Positions 23,375-33,540 of a stretch of 64,000 bases of DNA are shown in pieces (the stretch's first letter is position 1; every line of letters starts with the position of its first letter). The translations under genes were made by a program, and so were the position numbers. The notes under the pieces are model-generated. The model made no database searches and was not told the origin of the DNA. It saw only the letters and a program-made list of their open reading frames with translations. Location: positions 62,001 to 126,000 of the forward strand of contig JALPQD010000214.1 of assembly GCA_023101885.1 (NCBI GenBank), given 5' to 3'. The DNA comes from Typhlomys cinereus. Taxonomy: Eukaryota > Chordata > Mammalia > Rodentia > Platacanthomyidae.

Positions 23375-23983
23375 TGTGATGGCTCTTGGGAAAGCCCCTC
23401 CCTCCACCTTGGAATGATGGGGGATACAAAGTCACACCAAAACCAGCACATAATATATAAAGGAGATTTATTGTCGAGCAAGCAGGAGGACAAAATAGAC
23501 AAGCAGTATGCAACATGGCTGTCTCAGAAACAGCCAGAGAAGCAGACAGATGGAGAGACAGAGAGGCAGAGAGACAGAGAGACAGAGAGGCAGAGAGACA
23601 GAGTCGAGAGAGGCAGAGAGGAAGACAGGTAAAGAGAGAGACAGAAAGAGAAAAATCTAGTTTCTGGGGTCTTTTATCAGACATGGTCATATGATCAGAA
23701 TGAGAAGAGCCAGGAGCATGACTGTAGGCCAGGGGCATGTAGATGGAAGAGTACAGGGATGGGAAGGGGGCTCACCTTGGAGTGGGTGAAAGTCCCCGGG
23801 AGAATGTGCCCGTTTATCTTAGCTGCAGGTGGACCGGGGCTGTGAGCTGTCCTTGAGAGGACAGAGCTGCCTTGTCTAAGTTCACGGGGAACTTCGAGGG
23901 GTTCATCTTCTTAACATGTACATAGGCAGGAGATGGGGGGGCAGCTTGAGTCATTTTGTGTTTAACATGCCTAACATCTAACA
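23375..23983 (-). mobile_element. solo LTR of an endogenous retrovirus, antisense
   Basis: On the minus strand the 609-bp element starts TGTTAGATGTTAG and ends CCATCACA, giving canonical TG...CA ends. It is flanked by the exact 5-bp duplication aacac (23370-23374 and 23984-23988). Removing it rejoins the ancient L1 without a gap. Promoter and processing signals are in LTR order: a TATA-like TGATAAAAG (minus strand, about 23674-23682), a long TCTG-rich stretch, and AATAAA in 'CGACAATAAATC' (about 23469-23480). No internal viral coding sequence and no second LTR are present. The 5-bp TSD and the length suggest a gammaretrovirus- or ERVK-like group, but I cannot assign a family. Confidence 0.85.
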
Positions 23984-24823
23984 AACACTACTGAATATAA
24001 AGCAACAAATGAATTCAAACATGATAATAGTAGATAGTAGATGAATAGTAGATTTCAATACCCTACCCTCATCAATAGGCAGGTCAACAGGACAAAAACT
24101 GAACAGAGACACATTGGATTAAAATAAATCATAAAGCAAATGGGCCTGACTGACATCTACAGAACCTTTCATTCAAATACCAAGGAATGTACTTTCTTTT
24201 CAGCAGTCCACAGGGCTTTCTCCAACATGGACCACATATTAAGACACAAAATAAGTCTCAACAAATACAGAAAAATTGATTATTATATCTTATATTCTAC
24301 CTGATCACCAGGGGATAAATTTAAACATTTTACAGCAAGGGAAGCAACAAAAAACACACAAACTCTTGAAAACTGAACATATTATGAAACTTGCAAAGTG
24401 TCTAGAAGAGACAAAAAGGAAATTCAAAAATTCTTAGAATTCGGAGAAAAACGATAATATACCTAAATGGGGACACAATAAAACAGTCTTAAGAGGAAAT
24501 TTTATAGCAATCACAGCCTGCATAAAAAACCCAGAAAATTCATAAATCAACAATTTAATGACACAAATAAGCCTCGAGAAACAAGAAGAGGTCAAACCCA
24601 AAGGCAGTAGAAGGACAGGAAGAAAAAAAATCAATGATTAATGAAACAGAAACAAAGAAAACAAAGTAAAGAATTAATGAAACAGTTTTTATTTGAACAT
24701 ATAAACGAGGCTGGCAAACCTTTATTTAACCCCAAATTTAACTGAAACTAAAAAAAGACAAAACTTGAATCAGTGATGAAAAGGAAGGAATATCAAAATA
24801 GATTATGAAGAAATCCAAGAATC

Positions 24824-26449
24824 CTATTTTCTCTGCTATAACATGGTCCCCTCTCTCCTTGTTTCTGGTGTGGCCCTCCTACCCCATCCCTCCTGTTCAT
24901 AATCCTTGCAATTACTGTAGGTATTACAGAGATTCATCTTTGACTGTCTCTAGGTGGGCTGGGTGGGCTTGGTACTAGGAGCCACCTATTAGGGAGTACA
25001 TAATGGTGCTTAATTTTCTGGGTCTGGGATACTTCGCTTAATATAATTGTTTCTAATGACATCCATTTCCCGGCAAATTCCAGTAATTCATCATTTTTGA
25101 TGGCTGAGTAGTACTCCATTGTATAGATATATCACCTTTTCCTTATCCACTCGTCAATTGTTGGACATTTGGGTTGATTCCATGACTTTGCTATTGTAAA
25201 CAGTGCTGCTATGAACATGGTCATGCTTGTGCTATTGAGGTGATTTTTTGCTGTATGTGGGGTTATTCCCAAAGGTGGAATAGCAGGGTCATATGGCATT
25301 TCAATCTTTAATTTCTTTAAGAATTTCCAGACGGCTCACCAGAGTGGTTGTATGAGCCTGCATTCCCACCAGCAATGTAGGAGAGTTCGTTCCCCTCTCT
25401 CCACATCCTTTCCAGCATTTGTTGTTGTTTGTATTGTGGATTTTTGCCATTCTGACCGGGGTGAGATGATATCTCAGGGAAGTTTTGATTTGCATTTCCC
25501 TGATGGCTAAGGAAGTGGAGCATTTTTTGAGATATTTGTTAGACATTTTAATTTCATCCCTGGTAAAGTTTCTTTTAAGTTCCATCAAGGACTGCAAGTA
25601 ATTAATGAGACATCTGGTTAAGTTCACAGACTTTTGTTCCTGATCATTTACAACTGAGGGGGTATGATCTCACCAGAAGGGGAGGGCATATAGTCTGGCA
25701 GATAAAAAATAACCGTTTTGCAAATGGGTGATTGACCCCTCCCTCACTGTGGCTTCCTACTTTTATTACATCTACCTTTGAATGGGCTCTTAAAACAAGA
25801 CTCTAGTTTAACAGCTTTTTCTCTCTGGCCAGGGGGTGACATACAATACCCATCAGGATGGAGTGAAAGGCATTGCAGGAGCAGCAAAACTGCAAAAGAA
25901 AATCAACAAACCATAATCCAGAACTTCCGAGACTCTATAACAACCACCTAGAACTAGGCCAGACTAATCTCTCCCCATCCTGAAGCTCAGGGAAATTTGC
26001 GGAAGAGGGGGCAGTAAGATTGTAAGAGCAAAAGGATGGGAGGAGCAATGATATGCAAGATACTCCACACAAGTTAGGGCAGAAGCAATCATAATTGGAC
26101 TTTGCATGCCCTGCGCAATGTCCAACACACTATTGACCTCACAAAGTCTAGCACTTTCTAAAGGCACCAAGATCCTTGGAGGCAAAGGATTGGCAGCCAC
26201 AGTAGTGTTCCTATGCTTAATGGGAACACAGGAAAGGGTTCTTGGGCCTTTGGGAGGGCCCAAAGGAGAGACTGGCAGGCACATTAAAGGATTCTCCGGG
26301 GATTCGGGGGGGAGGCACTGGGGGATAGGGAGGGAGGGGTGAGGGGAAAGGGAGCAGGGGGGTCGGGGGGAGGAGGACGGAGGGAGGGAACCGGTGTACC
26401 TACTAAGTTTGTATGAGCGGAAATAATAATAAAAAATGTTTTAAAAAAA
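24824..26449 (+). mobile_element. 5'-truncated L1 with 5' inversion (twin priming)
   Basis: Positions 24824-25585 are L1 in reverse orientation: the start of the 3' UTR, then ORF2 C-terminal parts, reading on the minus strand as MEYYSAIKNDELLEFAGKW and then back to [18 protein letters not shown]. From about 25590 the sequence turns around and runs forward through the rest of the 3' UTR, the polypurine tract (26305-26390), 'gtacctactaagtttgtatg' and an A-rich end. Exact flanks agaaatccaagaatc (24809-24823 and 26450-26464) show that both parts are one insertion. Inverted and forward parts are adjacent segments of the L1, as expected from twin priming. Confidence 0.92.
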
Positions 26450-26782
26450 AGAAATCCAAGAATCACAAGAATATACTTTAAAAAAATCATATTCCATAAC
26501 ATTGTATAATCAAAAAGAAATGAAAGAATTATTAAGCACATCGGATCTACAAGAGTTGAATCAAGATGAACTGAACAATTTAAACAAACCCATAACAAGT
26601 ATTGAAATTAAAATAGTAATCACAAATTTCCCTACCAAAAGAAGCTCAGGACTCGATGGAATTACTACAAAATTCTACCAGAATTACTAGAACCAATACC
26701 ACCACTCCTTAAATTATTTAACAAAATACCTAAAGAAGGAACACTTCCAAACTCTGTGAATCTAATATTTTAAGAATCCTCA

Positions 26783-27062
26783 GGCTGGAGAGGTAGCTCA
26801 GGGGTTAAGCCTCCGCCTTACAGGCGGAAGGTCCTGAGTTCGGATCCCAGATCCCACGTATAGACGCCAGGCGGAAGCGGGGGCGGCCTGTGCTTCTGGT
26901 CCTGGTAGGGCGGAGCCTGTGAATCCCGGGGCAGAAGGAGGTGGAGGCGTCCATGGTGGTTCGCGAATTCGTCCGTGGTTCTACACATACACAGACACAC
27001 AGACACACACGCGCGTGCGCACATACACACAGTTGATAATAATAATAAAAAAATTTAAAAAA
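26783..27062 (+). mobile_element. young GC-rich tRNA-SINE with 11-bp TSD
   Basis: The head ggctggagaggtagctcagg is followed by box B in gagttcggatcccagatc, a GC-rich body with ggcggaagcgggggcggcct and ggttcgcgaattcgtccgtg, a CA-rich tail and an A-rich end. Exact duplication aagaatcctca at 26772-26782 and 27063-27073. Confidence 0.93.
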
Positions 27063-27178
27063 AAGAATCCTCAAACTAAAGACATAATAAAAAAGAAAAC
27101 TATACTTCTATCTCTCTAATGAATACAGATGTAAAAATCCTCAATAAAATGCTTGTAGTATTAATGAAAAAACATATC

Positions 27179-27193
27179 AAAAAGACCATCCAC
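27179..27193. repeat. left target-site duplication of WIZ retrocopy
   Basis: aaaaagaccatccac, inside ancient L1 RT sequence. An exact copy is at 29714-29728, its first A's merged with the poly(A) tail. Confidence 0.9.
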
Positions 27194-29718
27194 GCGCCCC
27201 GCGTGCGCCGGAGCCAAGATGGCCGCCTCCACCGCCCAGTGCCGAGTGACAAAAGCAGAGAGCAAGGCGGCGGCGGGACCGCGCGCGGGGGCCGCCCGGG
27301 AGCGCGCGCCCCTGGGGGTGACTCCGTCCGGTCCCCCGAGTCCGGGCCCGGTGGCCCTCCCCACGCCGCCCGCATCCCCGCCGCCGCCGCCGCCGTGGGA
27401 CGGGCCCAAGGCCGAGCCGGAGCCGGAGCCCGGCCCCGCGCCCCCGCCGGGCCTGGGTTCTGAGGAGAACCCAATGGTGGCCATGGACTTGGGGTCTTCC
27501 CCCCCCCTAAGAAGAGTCTGCCTGTCTCTGGGGCCCTGGAGCAGGTAGCCAGTCGCCTGAGCAGCACAGTGGCAGCAGAGGTTCCATATGGCAGCAGACA
27601 GGAGCTGCCAGACCTCAAGGCCCAGAGCCTAACCACCTGCGAGGTCTGCGGCGCCTGCTTTGAGACTCGAAAAGGCTTGTCCAGTCGCGTTCGCTCCCAC
27701 CTGCGGCAGCTGGGGGTGGCCGAGTCGGAGAGCAGCGGTGCCCCCATCGACCTCCTCTACGAGCTGGTGAAACAGAAAGGCCTGCCCGATGCAGCCCTCG
27801 GGCTGCCTGCAGGCCTGACCAAGAAGTCCACCTCACCGAAGGAGTTGGGTGCTGGGGCTGCCCGGCCAGGCCTGCTCGCCCTGGCCAAACCCTTGGAAGC
27901 CCCTGCTGTCAACAAAGCCATCAAGTCACCTCCTGGCTTCTCGGCCAAGGGCCTGGTCCACCCATCCAGCTCTCCACTTCTCAAGAAGACCCCTCTGGCC
28001 CTGGCGGGATCCCCTACTCCCAAGAGTTGCGAGCTCTGTGGCCTTTACTTTGAAAACCGCAAAGCCCTGGCCAGCCATGCTTGGGCACACCTGCATCGAG
28101 ACGCTGAGCGAATGGATCAAGCACCGGCCCCAGAAGGTGGGCGCCTACCGCAGCTACATCCAGGGCGGCCGCCCCTTCACCAAGAAGTTCCGAAGCTCCG
28201 GCCACGGCCGTGACAGCGACAAGCGGTCAGCTCTGGGGCTGGCACCTGGGGGCCTGTCCTTGGTTGGCCGAAGTGCTGGGGGGGAGCCGGGGCCTGAGGC
28301 TGGTCGGGCAGCCGACAGTGGTGAGCGGCCTCTGGCGGCCAGCCCACCTGGGATGGTGAAGTTGGAGGAATACCAGCGGCAGACTATCAACAAGTTTGAG
28401 CGCCGGCAAGGCTGTCCTCCAGGTGCCTCTGCAGCCCGGGGCAGTGAGGAGGCAAATGACCTGCAGCAGAAGCTGGAGGAGGTGCGGCAACCCCCACCCC
28501 GAGTCCGGCCGGTCCCCTCCCTGGTGCCTCGACCCCCCCAGACGTCACTAGTCAAGTTCATGGGCAACATTTACACACTCAAGTGCAGGTTCTGCGACGT
28601 GGAATTCCAGGGCCCACTCTCCATCCAGGAAGAGTGGGTGCGGCATTTACAGCGGCACATCCTGGAGATGAATTTCTCCAAAGCGGACCCTCCACCTGAG
28701 GAGCCCCAGGCCCCACAGGCACAGACAGCCGCTGCAGAGGTGCCCTAGCACATGAGCATTCCAGATTCCTCTCGTGCCACCTGTCTCCTCCTCTTTCTCC
28801 TGTGTCCTCTTCCCTCTTTCTTTTCCGTTTCCAAAGGAGCAAGCCAAAACCTCAAACCGGCGCCCCTTGGGGGCCCGGCACACTACAACCTGGGCGCCAG
28901 GAGCCAGCTAGCCACCCTTCCCCCAGCCCGAGGACTCAGGGTCACAGGGTGTCTTCCTTCAGACCACGCCCACCTGGTTGGTCCCACAGGGGCAGTACCA
29001 GGTCCCTGGTGGGGGCCAAGATGTTTGCAGGGGAGTACCATGCTTCCCTTATCTAACAACCAGGCAGGGTTGTGTCTGCCACCCATGGCCATTTGCAAAG
29101 ACCCCAAAGAGCCCTGTTCTAGCTCCCTCTCGCCTCCACGCATACCCTTACACGCACAGGCGAACACACGCGCGCTCACTTCGTGAGACCCAGGATCTGC
29201 CCTCGCCCCCCAGTTCCTGAGTCAACGAGCACATCACGCCATGGTGCTTGCTCAGGGGAAGCCACACTCCCTTTGCAGACCCACTATGGCCTGGGAGCCC
29301 CCGCTGAGCCCACAATGCCACGGAAATTCTTGTTGGCTGCCTCCCAACAGGGGTCTTCCATACTTGGAAGAGCTCAGCTGACAGCTGCCTCCTGCCATGT
29401 CAAGGCCCTCCAGAACCTGAGGGCTCCAGGGCTGGGAGGACAGAGTGAGGGTGGGACTGTTCTCCCCACCTCCGCTGCCCTCCCCTTTCACTGTTGCTTT
29501 CTATGTATAGCTCCCTAGATCTTTCACTTTTTAAAAAACGCGTTTTTGTGTAGAGAATAAGGAACGTGTATCTTTTTATTTTGCAATCCTGGGTAGCTAG
29601 ATACCAGGAACTGTCTGACCTTTTAACTTTCTCAGTGGCCGCCTTTTGTTATTGATGGACTTAGAAGTATGTAAATTAGATTAAATTTCTCTTCTGGAAA
29701 CATGAAAAAAAAAAAAAA
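27194..29718 (+). pseudogene. WIZ: processed pseudogene of WIZ (widely interspaced zinc finger protein)
   Basis: An intronless GC-rich cDNA copy ending in a 14-A tail and flanked by a 15-bp TSD. WIZ is a nuclear C2H2 protein that partners the H3K9 methyltransferases G9a and GLP. The ATG at 27219 starts a Pro/Ala-rich N-terminus (MAASTAQCRV), leading to ENPMVAMDLGS. A frameshift lies in the C-run at 27499-27507. Homology continues in frame 2 (LPVSGALEQVASRL, finger CEVCGACFETRKGL, DLLYELVKQKGLPD), then jumps from AGSPTPK straight to finger CELCGLYFENRKALASH near 28025. At about 28091 a gap that fits 41 missing bases changes frame again (ETLSEWIKHRPQKVGAY). From there it is open through the last finger (CRFCDVEF...RHLQRH) to TAG at 28746-28748. 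In finger 1 the first zinc-ligand His reads Arg (SSRVRSH). A 3' UTR of about 950 bases follows. Confidence 0.93.
29680..29685 (+). other. retained poly(A) signal of the WIZ retrocopy
   Basis: ATTAAA lies 19 bases before the A-run that starts at 29705. This is the expected position for the cleavage signal of the source mRNA. Confidence 0.75.
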
Positions 29719-29728
29719 GACCATCCAC
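29714..29728. repeat. right target-site duplication of WIZ retrocopy
   Basis: aaaaagaccatccac. The next bases (actgatcaagta) continue the ancient L1 RT sequence interrupted at 27193. Confidence 0.9.
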
Positions 29729-29905
29729 ACTGATCAAGTAGTGTTTATGGCAGAAACACAAGTATTGTTTATTATATGCAAATCAATAAATGCAGTTCAC
29801 CATATAGAGAGGCACAATGGCAACAACCACATGATCCTATAAATAGAGGCAGAAAAATCCTTTGACAAAGTTCAACATCCTTTCCTGATAAAGACCCTGA
29901 AATCT

Positions 29906-30101
29906 CTCTGGGGACTGGGGGGGGAGGCACTGGGGGATGGCGAGGGAGGGGTGAGGGGAAGGGAGTAGGGGGGTAGGGGGGAGGAAGAGGGAGGGAGGGA
30001 ACCGGTGTACCTATTAAGTTTGTATGAGTGGAAATAATAATAAAAAATGTATAAATAAATAAATAAATAAATAAATAAAATAAAATATGAGTTACAAAGC
30101 C
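29906..30101 (+). mobile_element. very short L1 3' end with (AAAT)n tail
   Basis: Only the last part of the L1 3' UTR is present: the polypurine tract (29910-30000), 'ggtgtacctattaagtttgt' and an (AAAT)n tail at 30052-30088. Flanks ccctgaaatct at 29895-29905 and 30102-30112 are duplicated exactly. Confidence 0.85.
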
Positions 30102-30350
30102 CCCTGAAATCTATAGGATGGAAGCTACTTATCTCAACACAATAAAGGGTATAATATGACAAACCTAAAACAAATACCATCCTAAACAGTGAAAAATTGA
30201 AGCACTCAGACAAAACTAGTCAAGGCTACTGATGACTCCTGTTTAATATTGTGGTTGAAGTTTTTGTTAGTATGATAAGATAAAGGGAGATAAAAAGGAT
30301 ACAAAGAAGAAAGGAAGTAATCAAGTTATTTCTGTTTATAGATCACAAGA

Positions 30351-30388
30351 CTTTTTTTATTTATTCAATTGTGCGTGTGTATGCATGT

Positions 30389-30435
<47 letters not shown>

Positions 30436-30644
30436 ACCACGGGCGAATTCGGACCACCATGGATCACCTCCACCTTTTCCTCGTTTACTCTGCCCCAGGA
30501 TTCACAGGCTCGGCCCTACCAGGACCAGAAGTGCAGGCCGCCCCCGCCTTCCACCTGGCATCTATACATGGGGTCTAAGATCCGAACTCAGGACCTTCTG
30601 CCTGCAAGGCAGAGGCTTAACCGCTGAGCCACCTCTCCAGCCTC
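30351..30644 (-). mobile_element. young GC-rich tRNA-SINE, antisense, with (GT)n
   Basis: T-rich start, a (GT)n run at about 30396-30432, 'agaaccacgggcgaattcgg', 'ggattcacaggctcggccct', 'cgaactcaggaccttctgcc' (box B reverse) and 'gctgagccacctctccagcc' (box A reverse). Duplicated flank agatcacaaga at 30340-30350 and 30645-30655. Confidence 0.92.
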
Positions 30645-32041
30645 AGATCACAAGATTTTAAACACAAGAGTTCCTAAAAGGTCACCTGAACTAATAAACA
30701 TGCTCAGTAAGTAGCAGGTTGTAAAATTAATATTAAAAAATCAGTGACCATCCTATACACTGATGACAAACGAAGTGAGAAACAAACTAGAGAAAAAATT
30801 CCATCTACCATAGCTCCAAAAAAAAAAAAACAAAACAAAACAAAGAAAAAAACAATGAAATACTGAGGGATAAACCTAACTAAAGAAGTGAAAGACCTGT
30901 ACAATGAAAACTTTAAAACCCTGAAAAAAAAGAAATTCAAGAAGATACTGGAAGGTAAAGAGATCTCCCATCTTCTTTGATGGCAAGGATCAACATTGAA
31001 AAATTGACCATACTATCAAAGGCAATATACAGATTCAGTGCAATTCTAATTAAAATTCCATAGCAATTCTTTATAAAAATTGAAAAAATAATATTGAAAT
31101 TCATATGGAATCATAAAAGGCCCATAATAGCCCAAAACATCCTGAGCAATACAAATTCTGCTGGAGTCAACTGTACATTATTCCAAACTATACTACAGAG
31201 CCATAGTAATAAACAGTAAACTTTTAACGTAAAACAGACACACATATCAATGGATTAGAATTGAAGACTCAGATATAAACCCATGTTCCTGCAATCTGAT
31301 ATTTAAAAAGGATGCCAAATTATACACTGAAGAAGGGACAGATCTTTAACAAGTGTTTTTTGGCAAAATCAAATCTCTACATGTAGGAGAAAAAACAACC
31401 CTTATCTCTCACCCTACATGAAAATTAAATGAATTGAAAACTTCAATGTTAGACCAGAGAAGCTAAATCTCATCGAAGAAAAAATAGGGGGTAAACTAGA
31501 ACTGATTAGCTTAGGTAAAGATGTTATGAATAGAATACCATTTGCACAAGAAATAAGGCCATGATCAATGAGATCTCATAAAACCTAAAAGCTGTTTTGC
31601 AAAAGAAACTGCTAATCATGCAAAAAGGCAAACCATAGACTGGAAGAAAATATTTACAAGGCATGTATCTGAGGGAGGATAAGTATCCAGAGCATAACAA
31701 GAACTCAAAAATATTAAACACCAAGAAAGTGAGCAATGGTATTAAAAAATGTACCTTGGAACTGAAAAGAAAATTTTTACAACTTGAAATTCAAGTGTCC
31801 AACTAATATTTTAGAAGGTGCTCAATCTCCATAGCCATCAGGGAAATATAAATTAAAACCACTCAAAGATGTCATCCTACCCAGCCAGAATAGCCAAAAA
31901 TTAAAAATGCAAATAACAATAAATACTGGTGAGGATGTAGAGAGAAGGGATTCCTTATGTACCATTGGTAGAGTGCAAGCAGATCCAGCTCCTTTGGAAA
32001 TCAGTATTCAGGATTCTCAAAAAGCTAAAAGTTGAATTAGC

Positions 32042-32396
32042 ATATGTTGCAGTTACTTTTTTCTACTGCTGTGAAACAACACTCTTACAAACACCTTAAG
32101 AGAGAAAGAGAGATTTATTTGGCTTATGGTTCCAAAGGTGATATAGTCCATTATGGCAGAAAAGGTGGGAGACAGAAGCTGGAGGTAACTTAGATCATAT
32201 CTATCATCATGGTAGCTGAGAGAATAAGCAGCGATGTGCTATTGGAAGCTGGGTAGGGCTTACCAACCTTAAGGCTTGCCTCCTCTGACATGCCTTTCTT
32301 CAGCAAGTTGCTACCTCCTCCTAAAGGTGCCCTGACCAAAAGCAAAGGATCCAAGCACATGTGCCTGTGGGAGACAACCATTTAAACCATGATATC
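32042..32396 (-). mobile_element. URR1-like rodent repeat inserted in ancient L1
   Basis: Starts 'gttgcagttacttttttctactgctgtgaa', then 'gagagatttatttggcttat' and 'ggtgatatagtccattatgg', ending near 'aaccatgat'. L1 C-terminal sequence flanks it on both sides. Imperfect flanks (tagcatat and tatcatac) might be an 8-bp TSD as for hAT elements, but this is weak. Confidence 0.6.
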
Positions 32397-33540
32397 ATAC
32401 GACCCAACCATGTCACTGTTGAAAATATTCCCAAAGGAATTTGCATCATATTATAGAGGTACATGCATAACCATGTTCATTGAAGCTCTATCATAATACC
32501 AAAGAAATGGAATAAGTTTAGAAGTCCAACAATGTATGAATGGAAAATGAAAATGTGGTATACATGCATAATGATATACTTCTCAAATGTCAAGAAAAAA
32601 ATGAAGTTATGAAATTTACTGGTAAATGGATGGAATTGGAAGATATAATATAGAGTGAAATGTCTCAGACAGAAAAAAAAAACACCATGTATTATCCCTT
32701 ATAAGCAGATTATAACACTGAACCGTCAGAATGGTATATTTAAAATAAAGCCTCTATAATAGTTGTAATCTAGAATGGAATCCTGAGAGAAGGAGGCAAT
32801 AAAACACAGGAGGCAAGAAGGTGCTTAAACACACACTCAAGAAACCAACTGCTGTCTGATGTACATTAGATTATTTCATGGTAGGAAATGAAAGCCAAAC
32901 CAAATACACGAGGAAAAGAAGTTCATGAATTCTAGATGGGAACAAACTTCCTACTGATTTCTAGAAATGTTTGATAATAAATTGGCATCTAAGCACTTGT
33001 CTTTATACCTTTAGATCAGAGAAGCTGTCAATCAAGAAATATATTTCTGCAATGGGAGAGATACAATGCAGAAAACCAAAATAGGCTAAAGCACTGACTG
33101 AAGCAGAAAATTTACTATACTGTGGTGGGGTGGGAGGGTGGTAAGAATGTAAACACCTAACCTGTAGAAATCTCATCTCAGAGAAGCCAGACTTTAAAGA
33201 GATATGGTGTCACCCTGAAAGACTGTGTGGAACTGGTACAAGTCATGAGAGGGGAAATTGTTAACTGGATGCTAAGTAAGTGGTATGCCAATCATGCCTG
33301 AGAGAATACCCAGAAACATGCCCATGTGGAGAGTTCCTATATCCAGCCCAATGGATCTCTCAAACAGGGAGATGGGAGAGTGGGAGGGAGAATGGGTAGA
33401 CAGGAGAATGAATGGGGTTTGATATGAGGGGTAAGGGGATCTAGCAGATAAAATGTAAATTTGAAATCCTTGTATTTTCATAAAAACTTTTCATGAGAAG
33501 TTTTCACAAAAACTTCAAAAAATATAAAAAGTCACTGGGG

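Larger units (their letters stand above)
21290..33540 (+). mobile_element. ancient near-full-length L1, interrupted by about ten insertions
   Basis: Decayed L1 pieces stay in one orientation and in the correct order across 12 kb. An ORF1 C-terminal region (AWKDILQVL-like at 22110-22200) is followed by the endonuclease start (22650-22950, 'LNINGLN'-like), the later endonuclease (24060-24310), and the fingers region (26500-26760, with PTKRSSGLDG). Next are the RT (27100-27193, resuming at 29729-29890) and post-RT parts (30700-31500). The C-terminus follows (31790-32040, then 32397-32700), and then a 3' UTR to about 33540. All frames are broken. Subtracting the inserted elements leaves about 5.7 kb, close to a full L1. 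Confidence 0.85.

Noticed and set aside
23316..23738. 140-codon antisense frame with Leu/Ser/Cys repeats
   Set aside because: It crosses the solo LTR's TCTG-rich region and its flanking L1. It contains no retroviral protein motif.
27100..27747. 215-codon antisense frame over the 5' part of the WIZ retrocopy
   Set aside because: It mirrors Pro/Ala/Gly-rich coding DNA on the opposite strand, which commonly lacks stops. It has no domain and extends into L1 sequence.
28752..29518. Open frames of 80-144 codons after the WIZ stop, on both strands
   Set aside because: They lie in the GC-rich 3' UTR of the retrocopy, use different frames and show no domains. They are chance frames.
32040..32050. 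8-bp TSD for the URR1-like element in the ancient L1
   Set aside because: The flanks tagcatat and tatcatac match poorly and the element ends are not sharp enough to claim it.
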